Assembly (NCBI RefSeq): GCF_002909255.1
Contig: NZ_PIOB01000001.1
Span: 248,001-312,000 of the forward strand
Length of the DNA stretch: 64,000 nucleotides
Origin: Arenibacter hampyeongensis
Lineage (GTDB): Bacteria; Bacteroidota; Bacteroidia; Flavobacteriales; Flavobacteriaceae
Direction: 5' to 3'
The notes under the pieces: generated by a model
What the model saw: only the letters and a program-made list of their open reading frames with translations
What the model was told of the DNA's origin: nothing
Databases searched by the model: none
Shown here: one piece after another, positions 17,113 to 25,283 of the stretch
Layout of the letters: every line of letters begins with the position of its first letter
How positions within the stretch are numbered: position 1 is the stretch's first letter
Position numbers and translations under genes: made by a program

Positions 17113-19455
17113 CTAAAAATCCAAATCGTCTTCTATATCTATTTTATTATCCTCCTCCATTGATGCCTTGGAACAATCCACATTTATGGATAAATTCTCA
17201 GGCTTTTCAAATTCTCCTTCGGAAACGCCCAATTCCTTGTTGGCATAGTTCTTTTTCATATACAATCCCCAAATTGGCAAAGCCATGGAAGCTCCTTGTC
17301 CGTAGGTAATAGTCCTAAAATGGACCGCTTTGTCATCTCCACCTACCCACACTCCGGTGACCAGGTTGGGTACCATCCCCATAAACCAACCATCACTTTG
17401 GTTTTGGGTAGTACCTGTTTTACCGGCAATTGGGTTTTTAAATTCATAAGGATAACCAGTAATGACCTCCTTAAATTCCGCTCTATATTTCTCTGCTCCT
17501 GTAGTCCTTAATCTAGTTCCCGATCCGCCTTGGGTTACCCCGGACATAAGATCTACCATGGCATAGGACACATCCTTACTAAGAACATCTTTTGTTTCCG
17601 GCACATACTCGTAAAGTACCGTACCATTTTTGTCCTCTATTCTGGTTACCATAACGGGTTTAACATATACCCCTTGGTTGGCAAAGGTGCCATAGGCGCC
17701 TACCATCTCATAAACATTAAGGTCCGCAGTTCCCAAGGCAATGGAAGGTACCTCTGGGATTTCTCCGGTAATTCCCAAATTTTTGGCAATGGAAACCACC
17801 GCTTTGGGACCAACCCTGTCTATTAATTGAGCGGTTACGGTATTCACTGAATTTGCCAATGCATTTTTAAGTGTAAGCATTTCCCCGGAATATTTTCCAT
17901 CGGAATTCTTTGGGCACCATGGATCTGGGTTTCCGTGTTTATTGGCCTCAATACAATATTGATTGTCCGGAAGGACATCACAGGGCGAAAGACGCAATTG
18001 ATCTATGGCCGCGGCATACACAAAGGGCTTAAAAGTAGACCCAACCTGCCTAGCTCCTTGAATAACATTATCATACTGAAAATGCTTGTAGTCTATACCT
18101 CCAACCCACGCCTTAACGTGCCCTGATTGGGGTTCCATGGACATCATCGCGGTCTTAAGAAAGGATTTATAATATTTAATGGAATCCATTGGGGTCAATA
18201 CCGTATCCTTTTCCTTGGTCTCGCTATTCCAATCAAAAACCGTCATCTCCACTGGCTCGTTAAAGGAAGCCCTTATTTCCTTTTCATTTTTCCCTTGATC
18301 CTTTAGGTTGTGCCACCTATGTGAAGATTTTATAGCCCTCTCCATAATCCCATCTATTTCGCCAGGAATCTGTTCAATAAAGGGAGCAGTTTTATTTCGA
18401 TCAGGGGTGTTTTGATGAAAAAACTCGGCTTGCAATCTTTTCATATGTTCGACAACAGCGTCCTCCGCATTTTGCTGCATGCGGGAATCTATGGTGGTGT
18501 AAATGCGCAGCCCATCCTTATATATATCCCATTTATCCCTTTCTCCCTTTAAGGCCGGCTTGGGATTTTTCTTAGCCCATTGGTTCATAAAACCCTGAAG
18601 GTACATTCTAAAATACGTGGCAATACCCTCACGATGCGATTCTGGATTATAATTGATATCCATTTTTAAGGCCAGTAGCGAATCTTTTTCAGCCTCACTG
18701 ATAAATTCAAATTTCCCCATCTGGCTTAATACCAGATTTCTCTTTTTTCTAGTTAATTCTTCACGCCTTAATGGATTGTAGTACGAAGAATTCTGAAGCA
18801 TGCCTACAAGCATGGCGGATTCTTCTATTTTTAGATTTTTGGGCTCTTTCCCGAAATAAATTCGCGAGGCCGAACGGATACCATCCGCATTATTACCAAA
18901 ATCATAAATGTTGAGGTACATTTTGATTATTTCTTCTTTGGTATAACTACGCTCCAGTTGTGTGGCAATAACCCACTCCTTAGCTTTCTGTTTTATGGTC
19001 TCGAATTTGTTCCTCGATCGTACCCCTACAAAAAGCTGACGCGCCAATTGTTGTGAAATGGTACTCGCTCCCCCCCGTTTTCCCAAAAAGACAACAGCGC
19101 GTAGTACTCCAATGGCATCAATCCCGGAATGTTCGTAATAACGCACATCCTCACTGGCGACCAAAGCGTCGACCAAATTCTTAGGCAAATCTCTGTAATC
19201 AACATCGGTACGGTTGTCATCCAAGTAATACTTCCCTAGTGTCTCTCCATCGGAAGAAATAACCTCGGAGGCCAGTTTGGTTTGGGGGTTTTCCAAAGTC
19301 TCAAAAGTTGGCAGTTCCCCGAAAAAACCCCATGAAGCCGATAGGAACAGTAAAGCGATTGCGAAAATTCCGGTCGCAAATAGGATCCAAAACCACTTAA
19401 TGAATTTAAAAAAATTGTTGTTGCTTTTCTTTTTCTTCTTGGTAGCTGTTGCCAT
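17113..19455 (-). CDS. mrcA: Penicillin-binding protein 1A, bifunctional transglycosylase/transpeptidase
   Basis: The 780-residue class A PBP polymerises lipid II and cross-links peptidoglycan in the periplasm. One N-terminal membrane segment (about 19-41) follows a lysine-rich start. The GT51 domain has catalytic Glu102 in SEDVRYYEHSGID and the STISQQLARQLF segment. The transpeptidase has Ser473 (GSTFKPF), SVN at 536-538 and KTG at 679-681. All three active-site motifs are intact. The start lies 4 bases after the gldH stop, so it is co-transcribed with ricT and gldH, and a terminator follows. Confidence 0.95.
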   Translation of the reverse strand: MATATKKKKKSNNNFFKFIKWFWILFATGIFAIALLFLSASWGFFGELPTFETLENPQTKLASEVISSDGETLGKYYLDDNRTDVDYRDLPKNLVDALVASEDVRYYEHSGIDAIGVLRAVVFLGKRGGASTISQQLARQLFVGVRSRNKFETIKQKAKEWVIATQLERSYTKEEIIKMYLNIYDFGNNADGIRSASRIYFGKEPKNLKIEESAMLVGMLQNSSYYNPLRREELTRKKRNLVLSQMGKFEFISEAEKDSLLALKMDINYNPESHREGIATYFRMYLQGFMNQWAKKNPKPALKGERDKWDIYKDGLRIYTTIDSRMQQNAEDAVVEHMKRLQAEFFHQNTPDRNKTAPFIEQIPGEIDGIMERAIKSSHRWHNLKDQGKNEKEIRASFNEPVEMTVFDWNSETKEKDTVLTPMDSIKYYKSFLKTAMMSMEPQSGHVKAWVGGIDYKHFQYDNVIQGARQVGSTFKPFVYAAAIDQLRLSPCDVLPDNQYCIEANKHGNPDPWCPKNSDGKYSGEMLTLKNALANSVNTVTAQLIDRVGPKAVVSIAKNLGITGEIPEVPSIALGTADLNVYEMVGAYGTFANQGVYVKPVMVTRIEDKNGTVLYEYVPETKDVLSKDVSYAMVDLMSGVTQGGSGTRLRTTGAEKYRAEFKEVITGYPYEFKNPIAGKTGTTQNQSDGWFMGMVPNLVTGVWVGGDDKAVHFRTITYGQGASMALPIWGLYMKKNYANKELGVSEGEFEKPENLSINVDCSKASMEEDNKIDIEDDLDF

Positions 19456-19459
19456 AAGC

Positions 19460-19945
19460 CTACTGATTACTTTTTTCGATTAGATATCCCACATCGGTGA
19501 CACCTTCCAGTTCGACAATTCCATCTACTTGGCCATTTTTACGCATGGCATGGGAAATTTCTAATTTATATACGCCTGAAGTCGGGAAAACGACGTTTTC
19601 CTTGTACCATAATTTGTTTTCCTTTAAACTACCATAACCTGTTCCCAACCATTTTCCATCCGCCTCGGACATTTCATATTCCAGGGTATCGCGCTGCATA
19701 TCCCCGTTTGGAAACTGTAATTCTGCAATTAAAAAGAGGTTGCTATAGGGGTAGGTTCCATCATTCCTGACGTTGATGAACATGTTGTACTTTTGAAGGG
19801 TATCCAATTCATTAAAAGAGAACGCTATAGTACTATCCTTGTTCCAACTTCCATTCTGTGTTGGACTGTAAACAGATTTTACAGTTTTCCCATCGCAAGA
19901 AACCATAAAAACTACTAACAAAAATGCACCTAAACTTTTAAGCAT
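19460..19945 (-). CDS. gldH: Gliding motility lipoprotein GldH
   Basis: A 161-residue lipoprotein with a signal peptide and lipobox ending at Cys17 (FMVSC). GldH is required for gliding in Flavobacterium johnsoniae; it is one of the Gld lipoproteins but not a core secretion channel part. The body is beta-rich with the family segments YPYSNLFLI and DTLEYEM. The ATG at 19945 overlaps the end of ricT by 8 bases and gives the proper lipoprotein signal; the frame extends upstream within ricT but without a signal. The ricT-gldH-mrcA order supports the identification. Confidence 0.9.
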   Translation of the reverse strand: MLKSLGAFLLVVFMVSCDGKTVKSVYSPTQNGSWNKDSTIAFSFNELDTLQKYNMFINVRNDGTYPYSNLFLIAELQFPNGDMQRDTLEYEMSEADGKWLGTGYGSLKENKLWYKENVVFPTSGVYKLEISHAMRKNGQVDGIVELEGVTDVGYLIEKSNQ

Positions 19946-21107
19946 TATTGGCAGGTCTTTTTTTATAATTTGTTCTCTTCTTTTTCTTGTTGTTCCTATT
20001 GGACCTCTTTTTCTTAGGGGTATCAAAACGGGTTAAACTGTCCTGACCTACCACATTCTCAAATACCTTTTCCTCTTCTAGAACATTTTCCACGGCGTAT
20101 TCCTCCAAACTGGCTACTTTCTCCCTCTTCTTGTTCTTTTCCAAAACCTCAATTACCTGGTCCTTGGATAAGATATGCCAATTAGCTGGTTCGTCCTTAT
20201 ACGAAAACCAAAGAGAAGCTTTAAAAATATCTACTTTCTGACAAAAAGCCATTCCTTTTTCAGTGAAAAGCTTGGTGTCTTGACCAGGAAAATCCTTTAA
20301 CGCATCCAAATAAACATCCAGTTCGTAATTTAGACAACATTTTAGTTTTCCACATTGTCCGGCAAGTTTTTGTGGATTAAGGGAAAGTTGCTGATAACGG
20401 GCGGCAGAGGTACTTACGGATCTAAAATCCGTTAACCAGGTAGAGCAGCACAATTCCCTGCCACAAGAACCTATCCCACCCAAACGTTGGGCTTCTTGTC
20501 GGTAACCGATTTGTCTCATTTCTATACGGATTCCAAAAGCTTTGGCCATATCCTTGATCAACTGACGGAAATCAACACGCTCTTCTGCGGTGTAATAAAA
20601 TGTAGCCTTGGAACCATCACCTTGAAATTCCACATCGGAGATTTTCATCTGCAATTTTAGAACTATGGCTATTTCCCTGGCCCTCTTTTTAATTTCCTCT
20701 TCCCTATCCCTGCATTTTTGCCAAATATCGATATCCTTTTGGGAGGCCTTTCGGTAAAGTTTGGGAAGTTCAGGATTATTGTAATCCTCCTTTTTCTTCT
20801 TCATTTGTACCCTTACCAATTCCCCAGTAAGTGTAACCATACCCACATCATGACCGGAAGTAGCCTGTGAAGCCACTATGTCACCAATGGAAAGTGAAAG
20901 ATTTTCGGAATTTCTAAAGAATTCTTTTCTGCTATTTTTAAAACGGACTTCCACACAATCAAATGGTTTTTCACCATTTGGCAGTGACATATTGGAAAGC
21001 CAATCAAATACCGTCAATTTATTACAGCCGTCAGTGCCACAAGTACCATTGTTCTTGCACCCTTTAGGCTGTCCGTCCTTACCGGTTGAACAACTGCTAC
21101 AACCCAT
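19938..21107 (-). CDS. ricT: RicT/YaaT-like PSP1 domain protein
   Basis: The 389-residue protein belongs to the PSP1 family. In Bacillus, RicT (YaaT) forms an iron-sulfur complex with RicA and RicF that affects RNase Y, phosphorelay and competence. Visible features are an N-terminal cysteine cluster (MGCSSCS, then CGTDGC), the PSP1 core with GIGSCGRELCC and CGKLKCCLNYE, and a lysine/asparagine-rich tail. The partners RicA and RicF are not in the window, so a different role here is possible. It heads the operon with gldH and mrcA. Confidence 0.88.
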   Translation of the reverse strand: MGCSSCSTGKDGQPKGCKNNGTCGTDGCNKLTVFDWLSNMSLPNGEKPFDCVEVRFKNSRKEFFRNSENLSLSIGDIVASQATSGHDVGMVTLTGELVRVQMKKKKEDYNNPELPKLYRKASQKDIDIWQKCRDREEEIKKRAREIAIVLKLQMKISDVEFQGDGSKATFYYTAEERVDFRQLIKDMAKAFGIRIEMRQIGYRQEAQRLGGIGSCGRELCCSTWLTDFRSVSTSAARYQQLSLNPQKLAGQCGKLKCCLNYELDVYLDALKDFPGQDTKLFTEKGMAFCQKVDIFKASLWFSYKDEPANWHILSKDQVIEVLEKNKKREKVASLEEYAVENVLEEEKVFENVVGQDSLTRFDTPKKKRSNRNNKKKKRTNYKKRPANNA

Positions 21108-21420
21108 ATTTCGTATCTTGGTTTAGTAAAAATGTAACACTTTTACTAAAAAAGGTTCATAAAATTATTAAACGTAAAGATAGTGTTTTTTTAATGCGAT
21201 GAAAAGAAAGAGTACCGTTGTCAGCGTTAAGCTTTACTTAAACCATGAAAAATAACCCCTAACAGAAGTATTAATTATTAAACCCTGCCTTAAGATGACA
21301 AAATATACCGGCCATTTTTTGAAGGCTCCTAGTTCAGAAATAATTGCTTAAGCATCCTAAAAAACAAACCTTCCGTCATTATTAAAAAATCCTATTTGCA
21401 ATAGAACCTCAACAAAAGAC
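21108..21420. other. Intergenic region between trhO and ricT
   Basis: 313 bases. The one notable structure is a perfect 10-bp inverted repeat, TTTAGTAAAA (21122-21131) and TTTTACTAAA (21141-21150), 15 bases upstream of the ricT start. No gene is supported in the rest. Confidence 0.5.
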
Positions 21421-22452
21421 CTACTTCTTGTACTTTAGTACTGCCGATCTGCCCTTTTTAAAAATTTTGTTGCTCACCACTTTTCCCTTTCTTAGTCGTT
21501 TTTGTTCTTCAAAAGGCAATTCATGAATTTCCTTACATTCCAAGGAACAGCATTCGTTCATGGCCTTGGCACAAGCAACACATTGAATAAAAAGAAGATG
21601 GCAGGCCTCATTGGCACAATTTACGTGATTGTCACATGGGTTGCCGCATTGATGGCAATGGGCAATGACATCGTCTGTAATCCGTTCTCCCCTACGGTGA
21701 TCAAAAACAAAATTCTTCCCAAGAAATTTATTCTCCAGATTAAGATCATTTACCTGACGGGTATATTCTATAATACCGCCTTCCAATTGATAAACATTCT
21801 TAAAACCCTTGTGTTTGTAATAGGCACTGGCCTTTTCGCACCTAATACCGCCAGTACAGTACATTACCAATTTTTTATCCTCTTTATGGTCTGCAAGATC
21901 TTTTTCTATAATATCCAGCGAATCCCTAAACGTATCAACATCTGGGGTAATGGCATTCTTAAAATGTCCTATTTCACTCTCGTAATGATTCCGCATGTCC
22001 ACCAAAATAGTATCGGAATCTTCAATAAGTTCGTTAAATTTTATTGCATCTACATGAATTCCTTTATTGGTAACATCAAATGAGTCATCATTTAATCCAT
22101 CCGCCACGATTTTTTCACGAACCTTCACCTTTAATTTTAAAAATGATTTGTTGTCCTGTTCAATGGCTACATTCAATCTAACATTTTCCAAAAAGGTGAT
22201 GCTGTCCAAATGGGCCTTAAATGACCTGAAATTTTCAGCAGGAACGGACAACTGCGCATTAATACCTTCATGGGCCACATAAATACGGCCTAGAACATCC
22301 AGTTCGTTCCAGTGAATAAATAAATGATTTCGAAAAATTGACGGATTGCCAATACGTGCATATTGATAGAAAGAAATGGTTAGGCGTTCCAATCCCGCCT
22401 CCTCTATAAGGGCCTCCCTTTCCTTTGCACTTAAGGTATTGTACAGTTGCAT
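21421..22452 (-). CDS. trhO: tRNA uridine(34) hydroxylase, rhodanese-like (TrhO/YceA)
   Basis: TrhO makes 5-hydroxyuridine at the wobble position 34 of some tRNAs, using oxygen. The 343-residue protein has the N-terminal acylphosphatase-like domain with HEGINAQLS (61-69), the rhodanese domain with Cys199 in MYCTGGIRCEKAS, and a C-terminal cysteine-rich region (HCHQCGNPCDNHVNCAN onward) that probably binds zinc. Length and domain order match the family. It is monocistronic on the minus strand, with a perfect -7 box 40 bases before the ATG. Confidence 0.92.
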   Translation of the reverse strand: MQLYNTLSAKEREALIEEAGLERLTISFYQYARIGNPSIFRNHLFIHWNELDVLGRIYVAHEGINAQLSVPAENFRSFKAHLDSITFLENVRLNVAIEQDNKSFLKLKVKVREKIVADGLNDDSFDVTNKGIHVDAIKFNELIEDSDTILVDMRNHYESEIGHFKNAITPDVDTFRDSLDIIEKDLADHKEDKKLVMYCTGGIRCEKASAYYKHKGFKNVYQLEGGIIEYTRQVNDLNLENKFLGKNFVFDHRRGERITDDVIAHCHQCGNPCDNHVNCANEACHLLFIQCVACAKAMNECCSLECKEIHELPFEEQKRLRKGKVVSNKIFKKGRSAVLKYKK

Positions 22453-22492
22453 GCTATACCAATATTTTAAGTTAAAGAATTATTTAAGAGCG

Positions 22493-22500
22493 CAAAAATA
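22493..22500 (-). promoter_or_regulatory. -7 box of trhO
   Basis: Reads TATTTTTG on the minus strand, 40 bases before the ATG. No -33 element seen. Confidence 0.4.
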
Positions 22501-22617
22501 GGATTTATACACCGGGATTAAAAGGATTAATGTCAGTTTTTACATTTCGGACGACTCAGAATCAACTATATAAACCCAGAGAAATATTACGGGGGTGGAA
22601 TCTATTTAGGGTCCCAT

Positions 22618-22657
22618 AAAAGTAAAAAAGGATCTTGAAGATATCAAGACCCTTTTT
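22618..22657 (-). terminator. Terminator of an unassigned minus-strand transcript
   Basis: 22625-22638 and 22644-22657 pair over 14 bases with one mismatch and a five-base loop. The minus-strand reading runs into TTTTTTACTTTT. It lies upstream of trhO, so it does not serve that gene. Confidence 0.7.
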
Positions 22658-22870
22658 AAGGTCAATATTGCTTTTTCTTTTTCATAGAATTACAATAAAA
22701 TATTGACCCACAACCCTTATTGTTTTACCAGAACAATAAGCAACCTAATTTGAGTTAGTTATTTTTTAGATGCGATAAATAAAAAAAGGTTGCGTCCAAG
22801 GCCACGATTAATTAAGGTCAATCGTAAAAAAACGAATAAAACTGAAGTCGCACATTCCACAAATGCCTTT
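22620..22870 (-). ncRNA. Candidate structured RNA ending in its own terminator
   Basis: The segment holds a chain of inverted repeats: GCAACCT (22740-22746) with AGGTTGC (22787-22793), CTTATTGTT (22716-22724) with AACAATAAG (22732-22740), and GGTCAATATT (22660-22669) with AATATTGACC (22699-22708). It ends in the terminator at 22618-22657. No long open frame exists. The 5' end is unknown, and the family is not one I recognise. The rest of the 22453-23011 gap holds the trhO and recA promoter regions. Confidence 0.4.
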
Positions 22871-23011
22871 AAAATATAGTATTGACAAATATTTTGTACT
22901 GTTCAATAAAAAATTTTCAATTTAAATAATCTCCCATTTTCTTCGCATAAAATCCTTGCCATTGGTGGTATTATGCAAAAAGAATTGGTATTTTAGCGTC
23001 CCTAATATGAT

Positions 23012-24025
23012 ATGAAAATGAGTTCCGAAAAAGAAGCAAAATTAAAAGCACTTAAACTTACCCTAGATAAATTGGATAAAACTTACGGAAAAGGTGCCGT
23101 AATGAAGATGGGCGATAGTATAGTACAGGACGTAGAAGTGATTTCCTCCGGTTCCTTGGGATTGGATGTAGCACTCGGTGTAGGTGGATATCCACGTGGT
23201 AGGGTAATAGAAATATATGGACCTGAATCCTCTGGTAAGACCACACTTACGCTCCACGCCATGGCTGAGGCACAAAAAAACGGGGGTATTGCTGCTTTTA
23301 TTGATGCGGAACATGCATTTGACCGTTTTTATGCCCAAAAACTGGGAGTGGATATTGACAACCTGATCATTTCCCAACCTGATAACGGGGAACAAGCCTT
23401 GGAAATAGCAGATAACCTTATTCGTTCTGGCGCTATTGATATCGTGGTTATCGACTCCGTTGCCGCCTTGACTCCAAAAAGTGAAATAGAAGGCGAAATG
23501 GGCGACTCCAAAATGGGTCTTCATGCCCGATTAATGTCACAAGCCCTTAGAAAGCTTACAGGTTCTATTAGCAAAACAAATTGTACCGTAATCTTCATTA
23601 ACCAATTAAGGGAAAAAATAGGAGTAATGTTCGGTAACCCGGAAACAACCACTGGTGGTAACGCCCTCAAGTTTTACGCCTCGGTGAGACTGGATATTAG
23701 ACGATCTACCCAGATTAAGGATACCGATGGTGCCGTGCAAGGTAACAAGACACGTGTTAAGGTGGTAAAAAATAAGGTTGCCCCTCCATTCAGGACCGCC
23801 GAATTTGATATTATGTACGGTGAAGGAATTTCAAAGGTTGGGGAGATAATTGACTTGGGAGTCGAATTCGAAATAATTAAGAAAAGTGGGTCATGGTTCA
23901 GCTATGGTGACACCAAGCTTGGACAGGGTAGGGATGCCGTAAAAAGTTTACTTCTGGATAATCCCGAACTACTCGAAGAACTCGAAGGCAAAATAAAAGA
24001 AGCCATCAAAACAGTAAAAGCATAA
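23012..24025 (+). CDS. recA: Recombinase RecA
   Basis: The 337-residue strand-exchange ATPase of homologous recombination and the SOS response. The Walker A motif is GPESSGKT (70-77), the Walker B strand is [12 protein letters not shown], and the DNA-binding loops are in place ([21 protein letters not shown], split by normal spacing; [22 protein letters not shown] further on). The C-terminus is short and acidic. The ATG at 23012 has a second ATG two codons later; either could be used. Monocistronic, closed by a terminator. I see no LexA-type operator. Confidence 0.98.
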   Translation: MKMSSEKEAKLKALKLTLDKLDKTYGKGAVMKMGDSIVQDVEVISSGSLGLDVALGVGGYPRGRVIEIYGPESSGKTTLTLHAMAEAQKNGGIAAFIDAEHAFDRFYAQKLGVDIDNLIISQPDNGEQALEIADNLIRSGAIDIVVIDSVAALTPKSEIEGEMGDSKMGLHARLMSQALRKLTGSISKTNCTVIFINQLREKIGVMFGNPETTTGGNALKFYASVRLDIRRSTQIKDTDGAVQGNKTRVKVVKNKVAPPFRTAEFDIMYGEGISKVGEIIDLGVEFEIIKKSGSWFSYGDTKLGQGRDAVKSLLLDNPELLEELEGKIKEAIKTVKA

Positions 24026-24030
24026 ATTTA

Positions 24031-24060
24031 AAATCCCGATCTAATCGGGATTTTTTTTTT
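24031..24060 (+). terminator. Terminator of recA
   Basis: AATCCCGAT (24032-24040) and ATCGGGATT (24044-24052) form a perfect 9-bp stem with a three-base loop, followed by a long T run. Confidence 0.93.
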
Positions 24061-24208
24061 CTACACGCAACCTTTATTTCCTATTTACATCTTATAGCAA
24101 AAAGAAATTGCTATGAAATTGACTTGCCTTTAAAGATTCTGGAATATCTCGGATTTTTTTAAGGTAGAAATTTCTAAAACCATTTAAAACAAACTAAATA
24201 TTAAAAAC

Positions 24209-24682
24209 ATGAAACGAGTATTCTTTTTGCTGCTTGTTGCCTCTTTTACACTAATAACATCTTGTGACATAGATGATGATGTTAACTATCATTTTGAAGC
24301 TTTACAGGTGAAATCTGTAGAAATGCCAGAGGCATTTGATTACGGTGAAATCTATAAAATAAAAGTTACTTACTTTAGACCTAATAATTGTACCTTTTTC
24401 GAAGGTTTTGATGTGGTCAAGGAGGATATAACCACCAGAAAAGTAGTTACGATTGGCACCGTGATCGAAGATGAGGACGAATGTACCGGGGCTGGCGAGG
24501 ACTTAGTTGCCACGTTTAACTTTGAGGTTTTATATGATCAGCCATATTTATTTAGATATTGGACAGGTGAAGATGCAAACGGAGAGCCAACCTATTTAGA
24601 GATTACCGTACCGGTCAATGAAGACAGTTCGGCCATAGTGTTGCCGGCCAATGAAAACGGGTCGACCATAATTAAGAATTAG
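24209..24682 (+). CDS. Putative lipoprotein, unknown function
   Basis: The 157-residue protein has a signal peptide and lipobox ending at Cys19 (LITSC), followed by an aspartate-rich DIDDDV tether that in Bacteroidota often accompanies outer-membrane export. The body is beta-rich and acidic, with two cysteines (NNCTF and DECTG) that could form a disulfide. No known domain is apparent. The stop is 20 bases before the ECF sigma factor start, so the two are likely co-transcribed; the lipoprotein may be part of the stimulus sensed by that system or simply a neighbour. Confidence 0.75.
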   Translation: MKRVFFLLLVASFTLITSCDIDDDVNYHFEALQVKSVEMPEAFDYGEIYKIKVTYFRPNNCTFFEGFDVVKEDITTRKVVTIGTVIEDEDECTGAGEDLVATFNFEVLYDQPYLFRYWTGEDANGEPTYLEITVPVNEDSSAIVLPANENGSTIIKN

Positions 24683-24702
24683 TTATTAACCCAATCCATA
24701 TT

Positions 24703-25245
24703 TTGAGTAATCCGGTAGAGCTCATTAATAGTTGCAAAAAGGGGGATAGACAAGCACAAGAACAGTTATACCGTGATTATTCCCGGGTACTGTTCGGTAT
24801 TTGTCTTAAATACTCACGCAATAAAACGGAGGCGGAAGATAACCTACATGATAGTTTTATGACTATCTATAGTAAAATAGAACAGTTTAAGCATCAAGGT
24901 TCTTTTGAAGGCTGGATAAAGCGTATTACAGTAAATACAGTACTTCAAAAATATAGAAAAGAGGAAAACTTAACAGTGGTTTCCGAAAATATAGAGGAGG
25001 AGGCACCAGAGGATTCAGGTTATGTAAATCTAGATTTGGCCACCTTGTTAAGTTATATACAAGAGCTTCCAAACAAATATCGCTTGACCTTCAATCTATA
25101 TGTACTGGATGGTTATAGTCATAAGGAAATAAGTGAAATGCTAGGAACGTCCTTGGGGACTTCCAAATCCAATCTTGCCCGGGCAAGAATGATATTAAAA
25201 GAAAAAATTGAGGCAAATAAGGCAGGGATCATTATGGAAGGGTAA
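24703..25245 (+). CDS. ECF-type RNA polymerase sigma factor
   Basis: The 180-residue protein has sigma region 2 (about 17-87, with YRDYSRVLFGICLKYS and GWIKRITVNTVLQKYRK) and region 4 (about 120-172, with LPNKYRLTFNLYVLDGYSHKE and a helix-turn-helix). It should direct RNA polymerase to a small set of envelope-related promoters. No ATG fits the start; TTG at 24703 is the best candidate, since the upstream frame closes at 24673-24675. The next gene encodes a membrane protein with a short cytoplasmic N-terminus that may act as its anti-sigma factor. Confidence 0.9.
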   Translation: MSNPVELINSCKKGDRQAQEQLYRDYSRVLFGICLKYSRNKTEAEDNLHDSFMTIYSKIEQFKHQGSFEGWIKRITVNTVLQKYRKEENLTVVSENIEEEAPEDSGYVNLDLATLLSYIQELPNKYRLTFNLYVLDGYSHKEISEMLGTSLGTSKSNLARARMILKEKIEANKAGIIMEG

Positions 25246-25283
25246 ACCCTCCCCGTCATGATTACTGTTGAACAATTGAAAAC

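Noticed and set aside
21199-21255. 18-codon frame in the trhO-ricT gap
   Set aside because: Too short, with no terminator, promoter box or conserved look to support it.
22453-23011. tRNA, tmRNA or SRP RNA gene before recA
   Set aside because: No cloverleaf, CCA end, tmRNA tag frame or SRP GGAA-type loop could be found; only a generic structured RNA is proposed.
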